Assembly: GCA_001600875.1 (NCBI GenBank)
Contig: BCLD01000010.1
Coordinates: 575,853 to 639,852, forward strand
Length of the DNA: 64,000 nucleotides
Direction of reading: 5' to 3'
Origin: Solicoccozyma terricola
Lineage: Eukaryota; Basidiomycota; Tremellomycetes; Filobasidiales; Piskurozymaceae
In this document: positions 1 to 11,823 of the stretch, piece after piece
Layout: every line of letters begins with the position of its first letter
How positions within the stretch are numbered: position 1 is the first letter of the stretch
Position numbers and translations under genes: made by a program
The notes under the pieces: generated by a model
What the model saw: only the letters and a program-made list of their open reading frames with translations
What the model was told of the DNA's origin: nothing
Database searches by the model: none

Positions 1-3000
1 TCCTCCACATCCTTCAACCAGTCCTTTGCCGTCCGCTTTAATTCGGCCTTCCTATCCTTTGTGTGCTGCTTGAGATCCATAAAGATTGCAATTATACTGT
101 CACGCTGTTGCGGAGTGGATGCACGGTAGGATGCCTGACTGAGGGCCCGGCGCGGGACGATGAGAACGTCGTCGCTGTGCTCCGGATTGACAGAGCGGCG
201 AATGTCTCGAGCTATGCCATACAGGGGATGCGCCAAAAGACCGAGAGTGCCTGCCGCAGGTTGGAAGGTCATATTGGCAAGACCTTTTCCAATTCCCTTA
301 AGTGCTCCGATGGAGCCCTGGATAGACGCCAGCGAGACTTAGAACCGGAGAGCAAAGGTTCTCTCGATTCATGCACTCACCTCTTTCTTTGCCCCCCGAT
401 ATGGTTCTACGAAAATACTGGACAATCCCTCATACCATCCATAAGCGAAGGCTTTACCACCAGCGATAAAGCCCGTCTTCGTGCCAGTCACCCTGGTGGT
501 GGAACGCCTGGATCTGTAACCGTACAGCTTCGGCATCTCCTCGAGCCCTTCAAAACACATGATAATACTCATTAGTACAGTCGTTTTCGCTACCTCGTCA
601 ATGGTAAATGTTCACCTTCGTTCAAATTGATGATCGTGTTCATCAGACCTATAGAAAACCGCTCGTGTAGTCTTGTCAGTCTCGTCATGAACTCAAGATT
701 CGAAGGAGCTATTCATTCACCTTTTGGCAAGGATGTTGTGATTTTTAGCATTCCTCGAGCCTGGTCACGTTGGTATCACCTTAGCCTGCGACAGGGCCAT
801 CGGAATGTGCGCAAGACTCACTGGCTTAATGAAGATAAGAGCCAAGTCCTCCGTGCTAAATGCAGCGCTACGATTCAGCTCAATATGACGCAGTCACAAA
901 TCAGGCCAAAGCTTACAAGTCTGTAAGGGTGGTGAAGACAGCCGCAGCCCCAGCGCTGAGAGGGTCAGGCGTCGGACGTCGAGTGGCGTATAACTTGGGT
1001 CCTGTTGAAAGCTAGCAACTCAGCTCTGCTACAAGTGCCAAGTAACAATTCGGCGTACGATGCGGTTCCAACGATGACGCTTTGATCAATCTCGCTTCTA
1101 TCAGAGTCTGAGCAGCTAAACCACTTAGGCGAAGGGCGAGATCATCCGACCACCACATCGCGACGCTGCTGGGATCGATTTCGCATCTGTGAATCCGGCG
1201 TTTAGAAGACCGAATGATAGTGACTGCGCATAATAAACCTACCTCATATTAAGCAACGGTAAGTGGCGGTGGAAGGCTGCCACACATTGTTCAGCACCAT
1301 TCTGAAATCGACAACACACTTCAGTCAATAATCGCGATGGTAACCGGGTCGCAGCCTACTTCTTTCCGTATCTGCCGACCCATTTCTGCGGCTGCGTGCC
1401 TCGCTTGTGGCGAAAGAGCGTATTCGATAGCTGTGGCCAGCGTTTCTGCTTGTAGTTGTTTGAAGGGGATGCTAGCGGCAGCGAATTATCAGTCATCGGA
1501 AACCTACTCGTGAGAAACCAGTGGGGACTCACGGATCTGGACCAGCACCGCTTTTAGCAATCATGGCTCCCCTGATGCAAAGATTTAGCTCAGACGCAAT
1601 CCGCTTCCCATTAGCACACCCACCAGAAGGGTTGATCACCGAAGAATGGCACTGTTTGACATTCCGTCAGTCTTGACAGAAATCTCTATAAATCCTTTGC
1701 ATACTTACCGACTATCGTTGGCAAACCGTATCGTAAGCCAATGGCCGTTGTTCCAGCCCCGCCATGAATACAGATGGCAGAGACCCTGGCGTCCGCAAAG
1801 AGCCAATCATGGGGCACAGGTCCTGGTGTAGAAGTCATTCTCTAGCGTTCTTCGATTGCATCAAGAGCTGTTCCCCCTCACCTAATATGTGTATATTCTT
1901 CGGTAAATTGACTCCTCCCATTTCACTCCAGCCGGCACTGATCAGAGCTCTAACACCAGCCATCTTAACCGCCTCGAGGAGAAGATCTGTAAGGAATGCA
2001 TCAGTGATTCGCGGCCTGGAAGTTAAGCATATTTGACCTTACGAGTAAGAGAGTCAGGATCCTCTACCACGATAGAGCCAAAGCTGCCCTTGAGTGAATC
2101 AGCTCGATGATTTCTTTCGTCCTATGCAACACTCCAACGAACCCTATATAAATCGGCGGGGGACCATCCGCCAGGAAAGCAGCTAGATCGGGATCCGGTT
2201 GATATCCTGTATGCTCCAAAAACATGAATCCGGTAATGTCGATGTGCTCCATCCAATCCTTTGGTTTCGGTATCAATGCAGGACTCCAGCAATACAGGTA
2301 TGGTACCTTGAGACGATCCAGCACGGACGGTCCAGAAGCCAATGAGATAGTGTCGAGACCAAGCTTGTGTTTGCGGAATGAATTGATGATATCCCCGAGA
2401 CTGTGATAATTCCTGCTCCGTCAGTGTACGACTTGGCCGTGGCGGCAGGATACGTACCCATGCCAAGTTAACAGCTCAGCCATAGCGAATGATAGATAAT
2501 TCGTCAACCTGTTCTCCGCGTTGCTTTTCTTCACCTGAACGAGAGGATGAGAGAAGGCCGTGGTGGCGGACCATGGCATTGCTGTCAATGGAAACTTTGT
2601 CAATCGGGAATCATTGCATACCCATCAGGGGTCGACGTACTGAAAGACATCGTAAGTGGCACACCCAGCGCCTCTGCTACATGAATGTGAGCAAATGCAG
2701 GCGGGTTACTGATGATGGCATCCACAGCGAACGCTTCGCCGGTTTGTGGGCAGGGTGTGAAGCACGATCGATAGAAGTTTCGAAGCATCTGTCCTCCATG
2801 TAAGTGTCAGCAACTCGGTGAGAGCTTGACCCAGAAGGGATAGGTCACTCACCTCCTTTATCATCTTGCGCTTCGCGGTGATATCTCCGTTTGTGAGAGA
2901 CGTAAAACCTGGCAATAGGCCAGGATCTGGTTGACAAAGAAGGTCAGTCTGAGCCAGCTCTCCCAACCCGAGATGTCGCACGCACTCTTCACCATGTAGG

Positions 3001-3707
3001 CCATCAAACTCTTCGGATCTCCACCAATTGGATAAAATTCTAAATTGTTCACCAGCTGTCTGCCATCAGTGCCAATTTTTCCACATAGTGCAGCTTTTTG
3101 TTCAAGAACGAAAGATTCGAATGTATCGTGTGTGGCTATGCGGACCCTGTGGCCGGCTGTGAGGATGAGCTTGAGGGCAAGAGCAAGGTAGGGTTGAACG
3201 TCGCCTGCACGGGAGCGAAGTGTCGGGAGGGTCAGCGAGTAGCTGCTCCGCTAGTGAGCTCATGACCTACCTCTAGAGCCGACTATAAAGATGACGATGC
3301 TCAGCTTCGGTACTCGAAGTGGCAGGGAGTTGTCGACGCCGTACTCCTTGACTGGTCTTGCGTAGTCATCGGGAAGATCTGCCACTCTCTTCTTGAGATT
3401 GCTGTAGGACAGGAATTCCGGTTAGTGGCAGTTCAGTCAGTTACAGAGTACGGTATACTACTCGCAAGCTGACACTGATACGACCGCTATCGTCGATGGC
3501 GGCTTTCGAGTCAAGCCCAGGTCCAGAAGCAGTAAAGGTCTGGTAGTCTGTGTCAAGCCATTTGCAACATTTAGGGTTCTGATTCGAAAGGTTGCCTGCG
3601 GCCCTTCCCTTACCTTTCTGCTTTCCCCGTCCCACCATCTCCTCTTCCACCGTATCGCTCTCGTCTTCGTCGGATGGAATCTGCGGAAGTTCTTTCTCAA
3701 AGAGCAT
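1..3707 (-). CDS. Family 28 glycosyltransferase, sterol 3-beta-glucosyltransferase-like (3' end cut off)
   Basis: Probably transfers a sugar from a UDP-sugar to a sterol or similar lipid. The gene reads right to left from ATG at 3707 through many short introns and is still open at position 1 (last residues KDWLKDVE). Visible blocks in order: an acidic N-terminus ([12 protein letters not shown]); the family N-lobe motif [18 protein letters not shown] near 3290-3170 followed by [38 protein letters not shown] near 2300; [16 protein letters not shown], restored by splicing at about 2085-2145; the nucleotide-binding [14 protein letters not shown] near 1750; and [10 protein letters not shown] near 1640. 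The C-terminal part ([18 protein letters not shown], then [20 protein letters not shown], 570-370) is typical of large fungal members. No PH or GRAM domain is visible, so it is not a full Atg26. The substrate is inferred from family only. Confidence 0.85.
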
Positions 3708-4018
3708 GGCGACAGCGAGCGATGGAGAAAGGGAAGACAGTCTAGGACACTCTCAGGGTATGGTCGTCTGTTGCTCTCCACCAAGAGGTACCTCTGCTAC
3801 CATACTTTCCAGCTCTCTCTCCCCCTTCTACATATATATATATATATCTTCAACGTGGAAGAGGCAGCTAACATCTATTCGAGTGCTTTGCAATGGGGCC
3901 CCGCGTGTCGGAATGACCATCGGAGACGCCGAGCTTCGAATGCGGTGCCAGTCGTGTGGTGTCAGGGTGTTCAAATGAAAAGGATGATGTGTATATGCCG
4001 ATCCTCCCGTTCACCCGT
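3708..4018. other. Intergenic, 5' flank of the glycosyltransferase and 3' flank of SCOT
   Basis: No gene is seen. It holds a TA dinucleotide run at 3830-3847 about 125 bp upstream of the glycosyltransferase ATG, which could act as a TATA-like or nucleosome-poor element. The 3' end of SCOT abuts it. Confidence 0.5.
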
Positions 4019-6214
4019 CTACAAGTGGGTCTCATGTACATCTGGTCCAATGTCGAACTTGGCTCCAGTCTTCGCCTTGACCTCCTCCAATGTAGCTCCC
4101 GGCATCAGCTCCTTGAGAGTCATCTTCCCTGCCTTCCTGTCGATGTCAAAGACCGCTAGCTCGGTGATGATCATGGAAACACATCGGGATCCGGTCAACG
4201 GCAGAGAGCACTGGTCGAGGATCTTGGGGTTCCCTTTCTTATCGCAGTGGTCGGTGACAACGATCACCTTGGTCTCGTCTGGTGATGACACGAGGTCCAT
4301 CGCTCCTCCCATGCCTGTGTGGAGTGTAGAACGCCAGGTTGAGGCACCGCAAAGCTGGAAGTCAAGACTAGCAACTCACCCTTGACCAATTTGCCTGGAA
4401 TGATCCAGTTTGCAAGATCACCAGCCGCGCTGACCTCCATAGCACCAAGCACCGAAACATCGACGTGACCACCACGGATCATACCGAATGATTCCACAGA
4501 GTCGAATGTGGACGCTCCCGGGATAAGAGTGACTGTTCCACGCAGTATTCCGTCAGCTCTCGAGGTTATTCCACTACTGTTCCACTCAACTGACCAGTTT
4601 CCTTTCCGGCGTTTATGATATCAGCGTCCATCTGAGCCCGGGTTGGCAGGGGACCCATTCCCAGGATTCCATTCTCAGATTGAAGCCACACATTTCGGCC
4701 TTCAGGAAGGAACGAGGGGATGAGAGTTGGGATTCCGATGCCGAGATTGACGTAGAACCCGTCTTGAAGCTCGAGAGCAGCTCGCTAGAAGAGGTTCAAT
4801 CAGCGTCTGGACCCGTCCTCGGATGCGTTGACAAGAGACGTGACCGATTCTCACCTTGACGATCAACTCCCTCTTCTGCCTGGCCTCACCGCTTCCCAAT
4901 GCAGCTTTATCATCCGATCCAGGCTCTGGAGCAAGGGTCTCGATCTCAATCTCCTTGGGAGTTGTCGCTTTAACGATACGGTCGACGAAGATTCCTGGGA
5001 GGTGGATTTGCATGGGCTCGAGTTCGCCGATGGGGACGATATGTTCGGCCTATTGCAAGCGAACCGTCAATCCCGTGCTTTTGTGAACGTAGCTAGCGAA
5101 CGACGACAACGTACCTCCACGATGGTCATCTTAGCTGACCTTGCCATTGCTCCACTGAAGTTGTGTGCCGCATATCTAATCCAAACAAGTTCCAATGAGC
5201 TCCAGATTGTCATCTGCCATCTGCTTCACACAAATTGCCGCTCACCGGAAGATCACATTCCCCGCCTCATCGGCCTTCCAAGCTCTAATAAATGCTACAT
5301 CACCCTTGATTGCCTCTTCCATGATATAATGTCTACCATTGAACTCTCTAGTTTCCCTCTTCTTCGGGTATTCAATCGCCTATCGTAACGCTTGTAAGCA
5401 TTTAGGCGCAGAAGGTATTCCTGGAGACGTCGACCGGTGTGCTCACCTTGCCGTCAGGTCCGTTCCTCATCGCGACTGAACCATGGTGGACGGGTGTTTC
5501 GTAGCCGGTTGCAGTGTAAAACGCTGGAATACCAGCTCCTGCTGCTCGGATTCGTTCGGCGAGAGTACCTGGTGAATAGCGGAGGTGGTCAGTATATGTC
5601 GAGCAGAGACACATAAAGGTGGAAATGCTCACCTTGAGGAGTCAGCTCAAGGTCGATGTTACCGGTGAGGTACATTTTCTCAAAGTGTTTGTTGCTACAG
5701 GGGAATGGGTGTGGTGATATGGTGAACACTTGTCCAGAAACAGGAGTGGTATGTGACATCTCAAGCTCACCCTCCGATATAAGATGAGATCATCTTTCCT
5801 ATTTGACCAGTGTGCAGAAGACAACCTGAGGTAGACAAACAGTCATTCCAATCAGCAGGTACTCCTTCGGGCTCTTTGATAACCCAAAGTCCTCTCACCC
5901 AACCCTTTCTTCCCGACACCAGCATTATTGCTAACACCGGTCAACTTCTTCACCTCTGGTCTCCTCGACAGGGCCTGAATGAGCGTGTCTGGGGTTCCAC
6001 ATAAACCGAAGCCTCCAGACAAGAGAATATCACCGGACTTGACGTCCGCTACGGCTTCATCGACGTTGTCGTAGACTTTGTGGGACTTTGGTCTGGAGCC
6101 TGCTGTTGCGTAGCAGCGTCGTGCGAGTTGACGGGTGGTGGAGGGCAGAAGACGGAGACGGATGGAGCTGTGGAAACGGGGTGCGGTGGCAGGGAACGAA
6201 GCGACGGCGAGCAT
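4019..6214 (-). CDS. Succinyl-CoA:3-ketoacid CoA transferase (SCOT/OXCT), mitochondrial
   Basis: Moves CoA from succinyl-CoA to acetoacetate or a related 3-oxoacid in the mitochondrial matrix (ketone body and acyl-CoA metabolism). ATG at 6214 starts a basic Ser/Arg-rich leader ([20 protein letters not shown]), a plausible mitochondrial targeting peptide. Alpha-subunit motifs follow: [62 protein letters not shown] and VHHGSVAM. After a linker near 4915 ([15 protein letters not shown]) comes the beta half, with [16 protein letters not shown] and [12 protein letters not shown] near 4680, where E is the catalytic glutamate of the family. The end is [15 protein letters not shown], stop at 4019. 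Alpha and beta halves are fused, as in eukaryotic SCOT. About seven short introns. No defect seen. Confidence 0.92.
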
Positions 6215-6913
6215 GGTGTGCTGGAGGGTGAGTGAGATGATGTGTGAGGTGATGACCAGCTTTGGAAGCGCCGACCAACTCTGCCCGACTCTTTCCAACA
6301 AGTATATGCTCCGATGGATCTCGGAGCAACTGTAAGAACGCGCACTCGGCGGGAATAAAGATGCCGCGGAAATTAGTTCGGCCGGTCGAGCGGATGTCTC
6401 TTCGACGGAGGTGATGGCGGCGGAGGGGGTTGGGGGTTGGGGATTGGGGCCAACGGGGGATGGCAACGCAGAGGAGGCGTCCTCTGAGCTACTGCAAGCT
6501 GCTGCTGGGACATGGTGCAGGGTACAGTCAGTCATCACAGGCCCTTACAAGGCAGCCCAAGGCAGCGGTGGCGAGTCTCTCCGCGCCTCTGTCGGCACTC
6601 CTGCACTGCGAGCACGGATATTATCAGATCTGGAGTACAGCTGGCGACCATCATTCCCCATATCAATCCCCTCACTTGCTGGTCTGCTGTGTGGACGGGC
6701 AGCCGACCTATGATATGCTATCTGATATAGAGATGGTTTGCCCATCTACAACAAGTCCCCGGGGGGTTTCCGATCGTTATCCACCGTTTGGGGCCCCGCG
6801 TTTCCCCCCGATCTCTCGCAAAATATATTTACCACCCAGCGATCGTCCGTCAGCCTCTTTTTCTGTAGCAAGACAGACAGGCAGTAACCCCTAGACATCT
6901 ACCACAAGTCAAC
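6215..6913. promoter_or_regulatory. Divergent promoter region between SCOT and AFG1
   Basis: About 700 bp between two divergent start codons, both of genes for mitochondrial proteins. No coding exon is convincing: the open frames here are antisense to GC-rich, low-complexity sequence. The AFG1-proximal part contains a GGGGCCCCGCG stretch and an A/T-rich patch (aaaatatattta, about 6819-6831) that could position transcription. A shared bidirectional promoter is an inference from geometry alone. Confidence 0.45.
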
Positions 6914-9640
6914 ATGAAGCGGTATCTGGCTTCCAATCGGCTAGTATACCATTTACCGCGAGTCCCCTGTGGGGCAGTCGGCCAGGTCGCCAGACCGGCA
7001 TGTGCCAACTCTGCTGCAAGACCTCTTCGTTCTCATCGATGTGCGTCCACATCTCTGGGAAGCGACAATGCAACGACACCTACGCTCGAAAGCAACGAAT
7101 CGAACGATCTGCAAATCCAGTCCACAGATTTACTCGATGTTTATAACAGCTTGGTAGCAAGAGGGATCCTAAAGTGGGATGCTGAGCAAGTCCGCTGCGT
7201 GATGGAGGTGTGTAACCTACGTCTCCCCTCGTTGCAATCAGGCGGTTTATCTTATTCACACAATTCCCAAACCTCTCGCTAGCTCCGCAAGCTCTTGGAA
7301 GAACTCCAGGACTATTCTCCGCCTCTTGATCTCCTCGCAAAGCTATCGCCAGACGCACCTCTCCTAGCTCGGGCCGCCAAGAGATCTTCATCCAGTTGGT
7401 GGAAGGGAATGAATGGTAGGAAGGAAGCTTCAACAGCTGGATTGGGGCCTGGTGAAAAAGAGATGGCTTTGATAAGAGTCCTGAGTGGGGAAGAAGAGTT
7501 GACCGAGTTGACAACGCCGAAAGTGGGTTGTAAGAGCTAGGGGTAGTTCCCTCCCCCCCCCCCCCCCCCCGCGGGAAGCCGCCATTGCTGATAGATCGTG
7601 GCACTCCAACAGGGTATCCTCCTCATTGGTCCGCCGGGAACAGGCAAGTCATACCTCCTCTCCCTATTCTTCTCCCTCCTACCCACGCGTCACAAAGCAC
7701 GACATCATTATCACCCTTTCCTTCTCTCCCTCTACCAAGCCGTATGGCGTAGAACACAAGCTCGTATGGCATCTTCCAATACGGAAATCAAAGAAGCTAA
7801 CATGGACAAAGTAGGGAAAGAAGGATGGAGAGCAATCTTCGCTGGAGGCGTATATGAAGGGGATGGCGAGGAAGCCGACTCGCATAGGATCAGCAAGACG
7901 GGGATGGAGGAGCGAGAAAGTATCGCGTTTGGCATTGCTCGAGACATGATCATGGAGTACCATGTGCTCTAGTGCGTGTACAGACTAGGGCGTGGATGTG
8001 GATGTGTAGACAACGCTAACACAGGTCGATCTCAGTTTCGACGAACTACAATTGGTGGACGCCTCGTCAGCGTCTTTAATGCGAGACATCTTGTCCTTTT
8101 ATTGGCGCCTGGGAGGGGTCATCGTGGCGACATCAGTAAGCCCTTTGCTCAGACTCGTCAGATCATCAGTTCGTTCTCATTCGATTCTCTTGTCTTTCAC
8201 AGAACCGGCTCCCCGATGACCTCTATCACCACGGTGTTCAACGAGAACGTATGGCTAACTTCCTCGAGGCCTTGAAGTCGCGTTGTACTGTGCACGAGGT
8301 GAATGGAGGGCGTGACTGGAGACTAGGGGTGGAAGACAGCAAGGAACAAGGCGAATTGTCTGATACCTTTCCCAGTTGGTACCGCGTGGAAGATAGAGCT
8401 CAGTTTGAGCTCGCTGTCAAGGAGGCGACGGGTGGCGTCAAGGGTCAGTTTTCCGAAGATCTGCTCAGCTGATGGCGGAGATGCTGATGTTCTATTTGCG
8501 ATAGGACATCCCTCATCTGTCAATGTATATGGTCGTAGAGTACCAGTACCGTGGGCTACGGATAAAGCATGTCGCTTCACGTTTGCCGAGCTGTGTGAAG
8601 AGGTGAGTGAGCGAGGCATTACAACAACTCGCGCGCGAACTCACTCGGCCTTTAACATCTAACGCCCACACAGGCTTTGGGGACAGCCGACTACATTACC
8701 CTTGCTTCCAGATTCGAAACCTTCATCATCGATGAGATGCCCCTCCTCTACCTCAGACATAAGAACCAAGCCCGTCGTCTGATCAACCTCGTCGACGCGC
8801 TGTACGAATCACGATGCAAGATCATCGTCTCAGCGGAAGCCGTTCCGGAGGACATCTTCTTTCCTGACGCAGTGGAGGTCGCTGCGGATGACAACGATGC
8901 AATCATGGCGGCCGAGGCATTGTCGGATGCAGTGGCAGCACCCTTTAGGCCAAATGTGTCGGCATATCAAGAGCAGGGAGATGCAGGGAGGATGATGAAG
9001 CGGAAGGTGAAGCCAGCTCACCCGAGTGAGGAGACAACCGCTGCATTCAAGTCATTGTCGATCTTTACTGGTATGTTTCGAAAAAGGTCGTCACAGAAGT
9101 TTTTCTTCTGAACGTGCGCCGCGCCCTCATGACATAGGTGAAGACGAGCGGTTTGCATATGTGAGTGCTCCCACACCTTTTTTGTTCTAAATTCTCACGT
9201 CGTCAGTGACAACTGCCTGACTCAATTCCGTCCACCAGAAACGAGCCGTATCGCGGCTTATCGAAATGTCTCGGTCCTCCCGGTATGCAACGGAGCAATG
9301 GCTACCCTTAGCTGATAGTCAACGACGGTGGGAGAAGCTCGCGCTCTCTGTCCCGCCTCCAACGCCCAGCTACCTCCGCGAGGCGAGAGAACGTGTGGCG
9401 ACGACCGCAAAGTTCCCACAAGAACGCCTCCGACAAACTCTAGGACGTCCTGATGAGACGAGCAGCGATTTCGCTGACGAAGCTGGGTATTCAAGATCTG
9501 TAATTGCTGGGGACAAGCCGAGAGGTCCCCCTGTGATCTCGAAGAGTCACGTCTGGGGAGTGAGAGAGGAGTGGGGACCGAAAGCTGGGGAGTGGGGAAA
9601 GGGGGTCAAAGGGTCCAAATCTGGCAAAGATGGACAGTAA
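6914..9640 (+). CDS. AFG1: AFG1/LACE1-family mitochondrial AAA+ ATPase
   Basis: Inner-membrane-associated ATPase implicated in turnover of mitochondrially encoded respiratory subunits. ATG at 6914 opens a basic leader without acidic residues for about 50 residues, consistent with mitochondrial import. Motifs in order: LVARGILKWDAEQVRCVMEV; Walker A GILLIGPPGTGKSYLL, joined across an intron ending at 7612; Walker B FDELQLVDASSASLMRDILS near 8035; NRLPDDLYHHGVQRERM; the family block FLEALKSRCTVHEVNGGRDW; VYGRRVPVPWATDKACRFTF; TADYITLASRFETFIIDEMPLL; and RRLINLVDALYESRCKIIVSAE near 8790. The C-terminus runs to 9640. Splice joins I checked keep frame. The intron before the Walker A exon (about 7523-7612) contains C18 at 7553-7570. 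Confidence 0.92.
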
Positions 9641-9918
9641 ACTGAAAGTAACGTTGTGCAGGTTGTCAATACATAGGTGTTGGTGTGGTGCAGTTGTACC
9701 TTGCTGTGGTAATATGGTAATAGGGAATGTGGACGCCACGTGGTTTGTCGTCACCAACAGTCATGACCGTTAGACCTCCACCGGGGTCGGGTATGGCTAG
9801 TGGGTTGGCCATGTAATGGTCATGTATCAACAGCCAGTCCTACTAGTCCTACACCCAAAGAACTTCTGTTTATTGTCCAAGCTCAATCATAGTAAAACAA
9901 ACACATATCTCGCCTGTC
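9641..9918. promoter_or_regulatory. Short spacer upstream of the SDR gene
   Basis: Joins the AFG1 3' end to the SDR start codon in tandem orientation. It carries a CACGTG palindrome at about 9735. No coding exon seen. Confidence 0.35.
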
Positions 9919-11580
9919 ATGTCCAACATTCCATCCTCCGTGCCTGAGCAGTACCGACCGGACTACATCCCGGATACTGTGAAGAACATGGTATGTCGTT
10001 CTCACAGGCTCATTTTTGGCTGGAAGATGAAATTCCTTACGGACAACATAGCAAGAACCGATTCCAGGCCTTCAACATGCTATGGACCCACCTCCTCTGG
10101 ACGACATCATGGCGGATGGGTCGAAGTACAGGGCATCAGGCAAGCTCCAAGGGAAAAATGCAATCATTACCGGTGGTGATTCTGGAATTGGTCGATCTAC
10201 TGCTATTGCTTTTGTGAGTGGTAATCTTTCATGTTCTTTCTGTGCTTGACTGTTCCTGTATTGTCTGGGCTAACCCTCACGTCTGAACAGCGCTCGAGAA
10301 GGCGCCTCCCTCCTCCTCACATATCTCGCTTCAGAGGAACGAGACATCTCCGAGGCAAAAGATTACATCCTTCTAGTCGCTCCAGGAACAAACGTTGAGA
10401 TTATTGAAGCTGATTTGAGTCGGGAACAAGAGTGTTTGAAGGTCATTGCCAAGGCCAAGGAGATCTTCAACGGTCGAGTGGATGTTTTGTAGGTGGTGTT
10501 TCCATTTCTAGATCTTGACCCCGTGCTCATAGTGTGCTGTCCTGGTAGAGTCAATAATGCGGGCACGCAGAACGAGGTCGAATCAATCCTAGATCTCGAA
10601 TCAACTCAATGGGAGAGAGTGTTCGCCACCAATATGTACGTTTGTTTGGTGGTTCAGTTCCGCCTGATTTCTGACGTCTTCCGGATGATATTCGTTGATA
10701 GCCACTCTGTCTTCCACCTTACGAAAGCTTGCATCCCGCTCATGCCGTGGGGATCATCCATCATCAACAATGCATCCATTAACCGTAAGCCTCCTTTTCG
10801 TCTGTATGCAAAGACGGAAAGACGCTTACGGATGATGTTGCGGTTGGATTGTAAAGCATTCGTCGGCCACCCTAGTAAATCCTTGTGCCTCCGCTCCCTG
10901 CCTGAGGACGATCGCTGAAACAAATCGCTGACAGAGCTGCTTGATTACACCGCCACCAAGGGAGCAATGGTAGCGTACGTGCACTGAATGAAGCAAAAGT
11001 TTACCCTATCGTCCGAGAAACACCTTATTGACTGCTGCTTTCCACTGATAGGTTCACCCGAGCATTGTCTAACCAGATTGTCAAGAAGAAGGGAATCAGA
11101 GTCAATGCAGGTATGCCTTCTTATTCTCTTCGGTGACCAGAACTGGACATGAAAATTGACTGTATGGTGCCCTTGCATGCCTTTGCAAAGTATGTCCCGG
11201 CCCCATCTGGACTCCTCTTGTGCGTAAGCAGCAGGAACAAACGAGCAGGGGATGCAGCTCACATTGGTCTTCGGCGGTTATGGAATACAGGTGGTAGCAA
11301 CGATGGGTAAAGAAAGCATGGAGTCCTTCGGCCTTACCAGTATTGTCACTTTGTCTTACGCAACGACAAAATGGTTACTGAATCTCCTCCTCTTCTCCAG
11401 CCAATATCGGCCGAGCCGGTCAACCCGTGGAATGCGCCACATGCTTCGTGTTCTTGGCGACCGTTGACAGCAGTTATGTCACTGCCCAGTGCATGTGAGT
11501 CCCAGGTTTCTTGACGAGAACTGAGAGGAAGCTGAATTTGACAGAGCTACAGTCATGTTAACGGTGGGGCGGCGTATTGA
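9919..11580 (+). CDS. Short-chain dehydrogenase/reductase of the YdaD/GsiB-39-like class, probable frameshift
   Basis: Predicted NAD(P)-dependent oxidoreductase of the classical SDR fold. After ATG at 9919 and one intron the protein continues QEPIPGLQHAMDPPPLDDIM, a long N-terminal extension typical of this SDR class, then GKLQGKNAIITGGDSGIGRS (cofactor-binding TGxxxGxG-type motif near 10160), AREGASLLLTYLASEERD, VDVLVNNAGTQNEVESILDL, IINNASIN, LLDYTATKGAMVAFTRAL (YxxxK active site at about 10945) and VNAVCPGPIWTPL. It ends NGGAAY at 11580. At the intron of about 10213-10290 the exons do not join in frame: GCTTTT|GTGAGT to AACAG|CGCTCGAG leaves one base too many before AREGAS. This is either a sequencing error or a real disabling mutation. 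All other joins I checked are in phase. Confidence 0.8.
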
Positions 11581-11823
11581 GCAAGGTGAGGGGGATAGCC
11601 GAGCTGCGCAGCGAGAGAGTAGAAACGAGTTGTCTGTCATTCTCCGTTCTTGCCTACCACAACTTTGGCATGCTTCTGAAATGGCATACCAAGCTACTAG
11701 AAACATGCCTCATCTCATCTATGACAGGACACATACTTTACAACCAAAATTACAAAGGTTATTGTCGACTCCGTGGTGGAGGACGCGACATCAAACAGCA
11801 TGATCGTTTACTAATACCCGATA

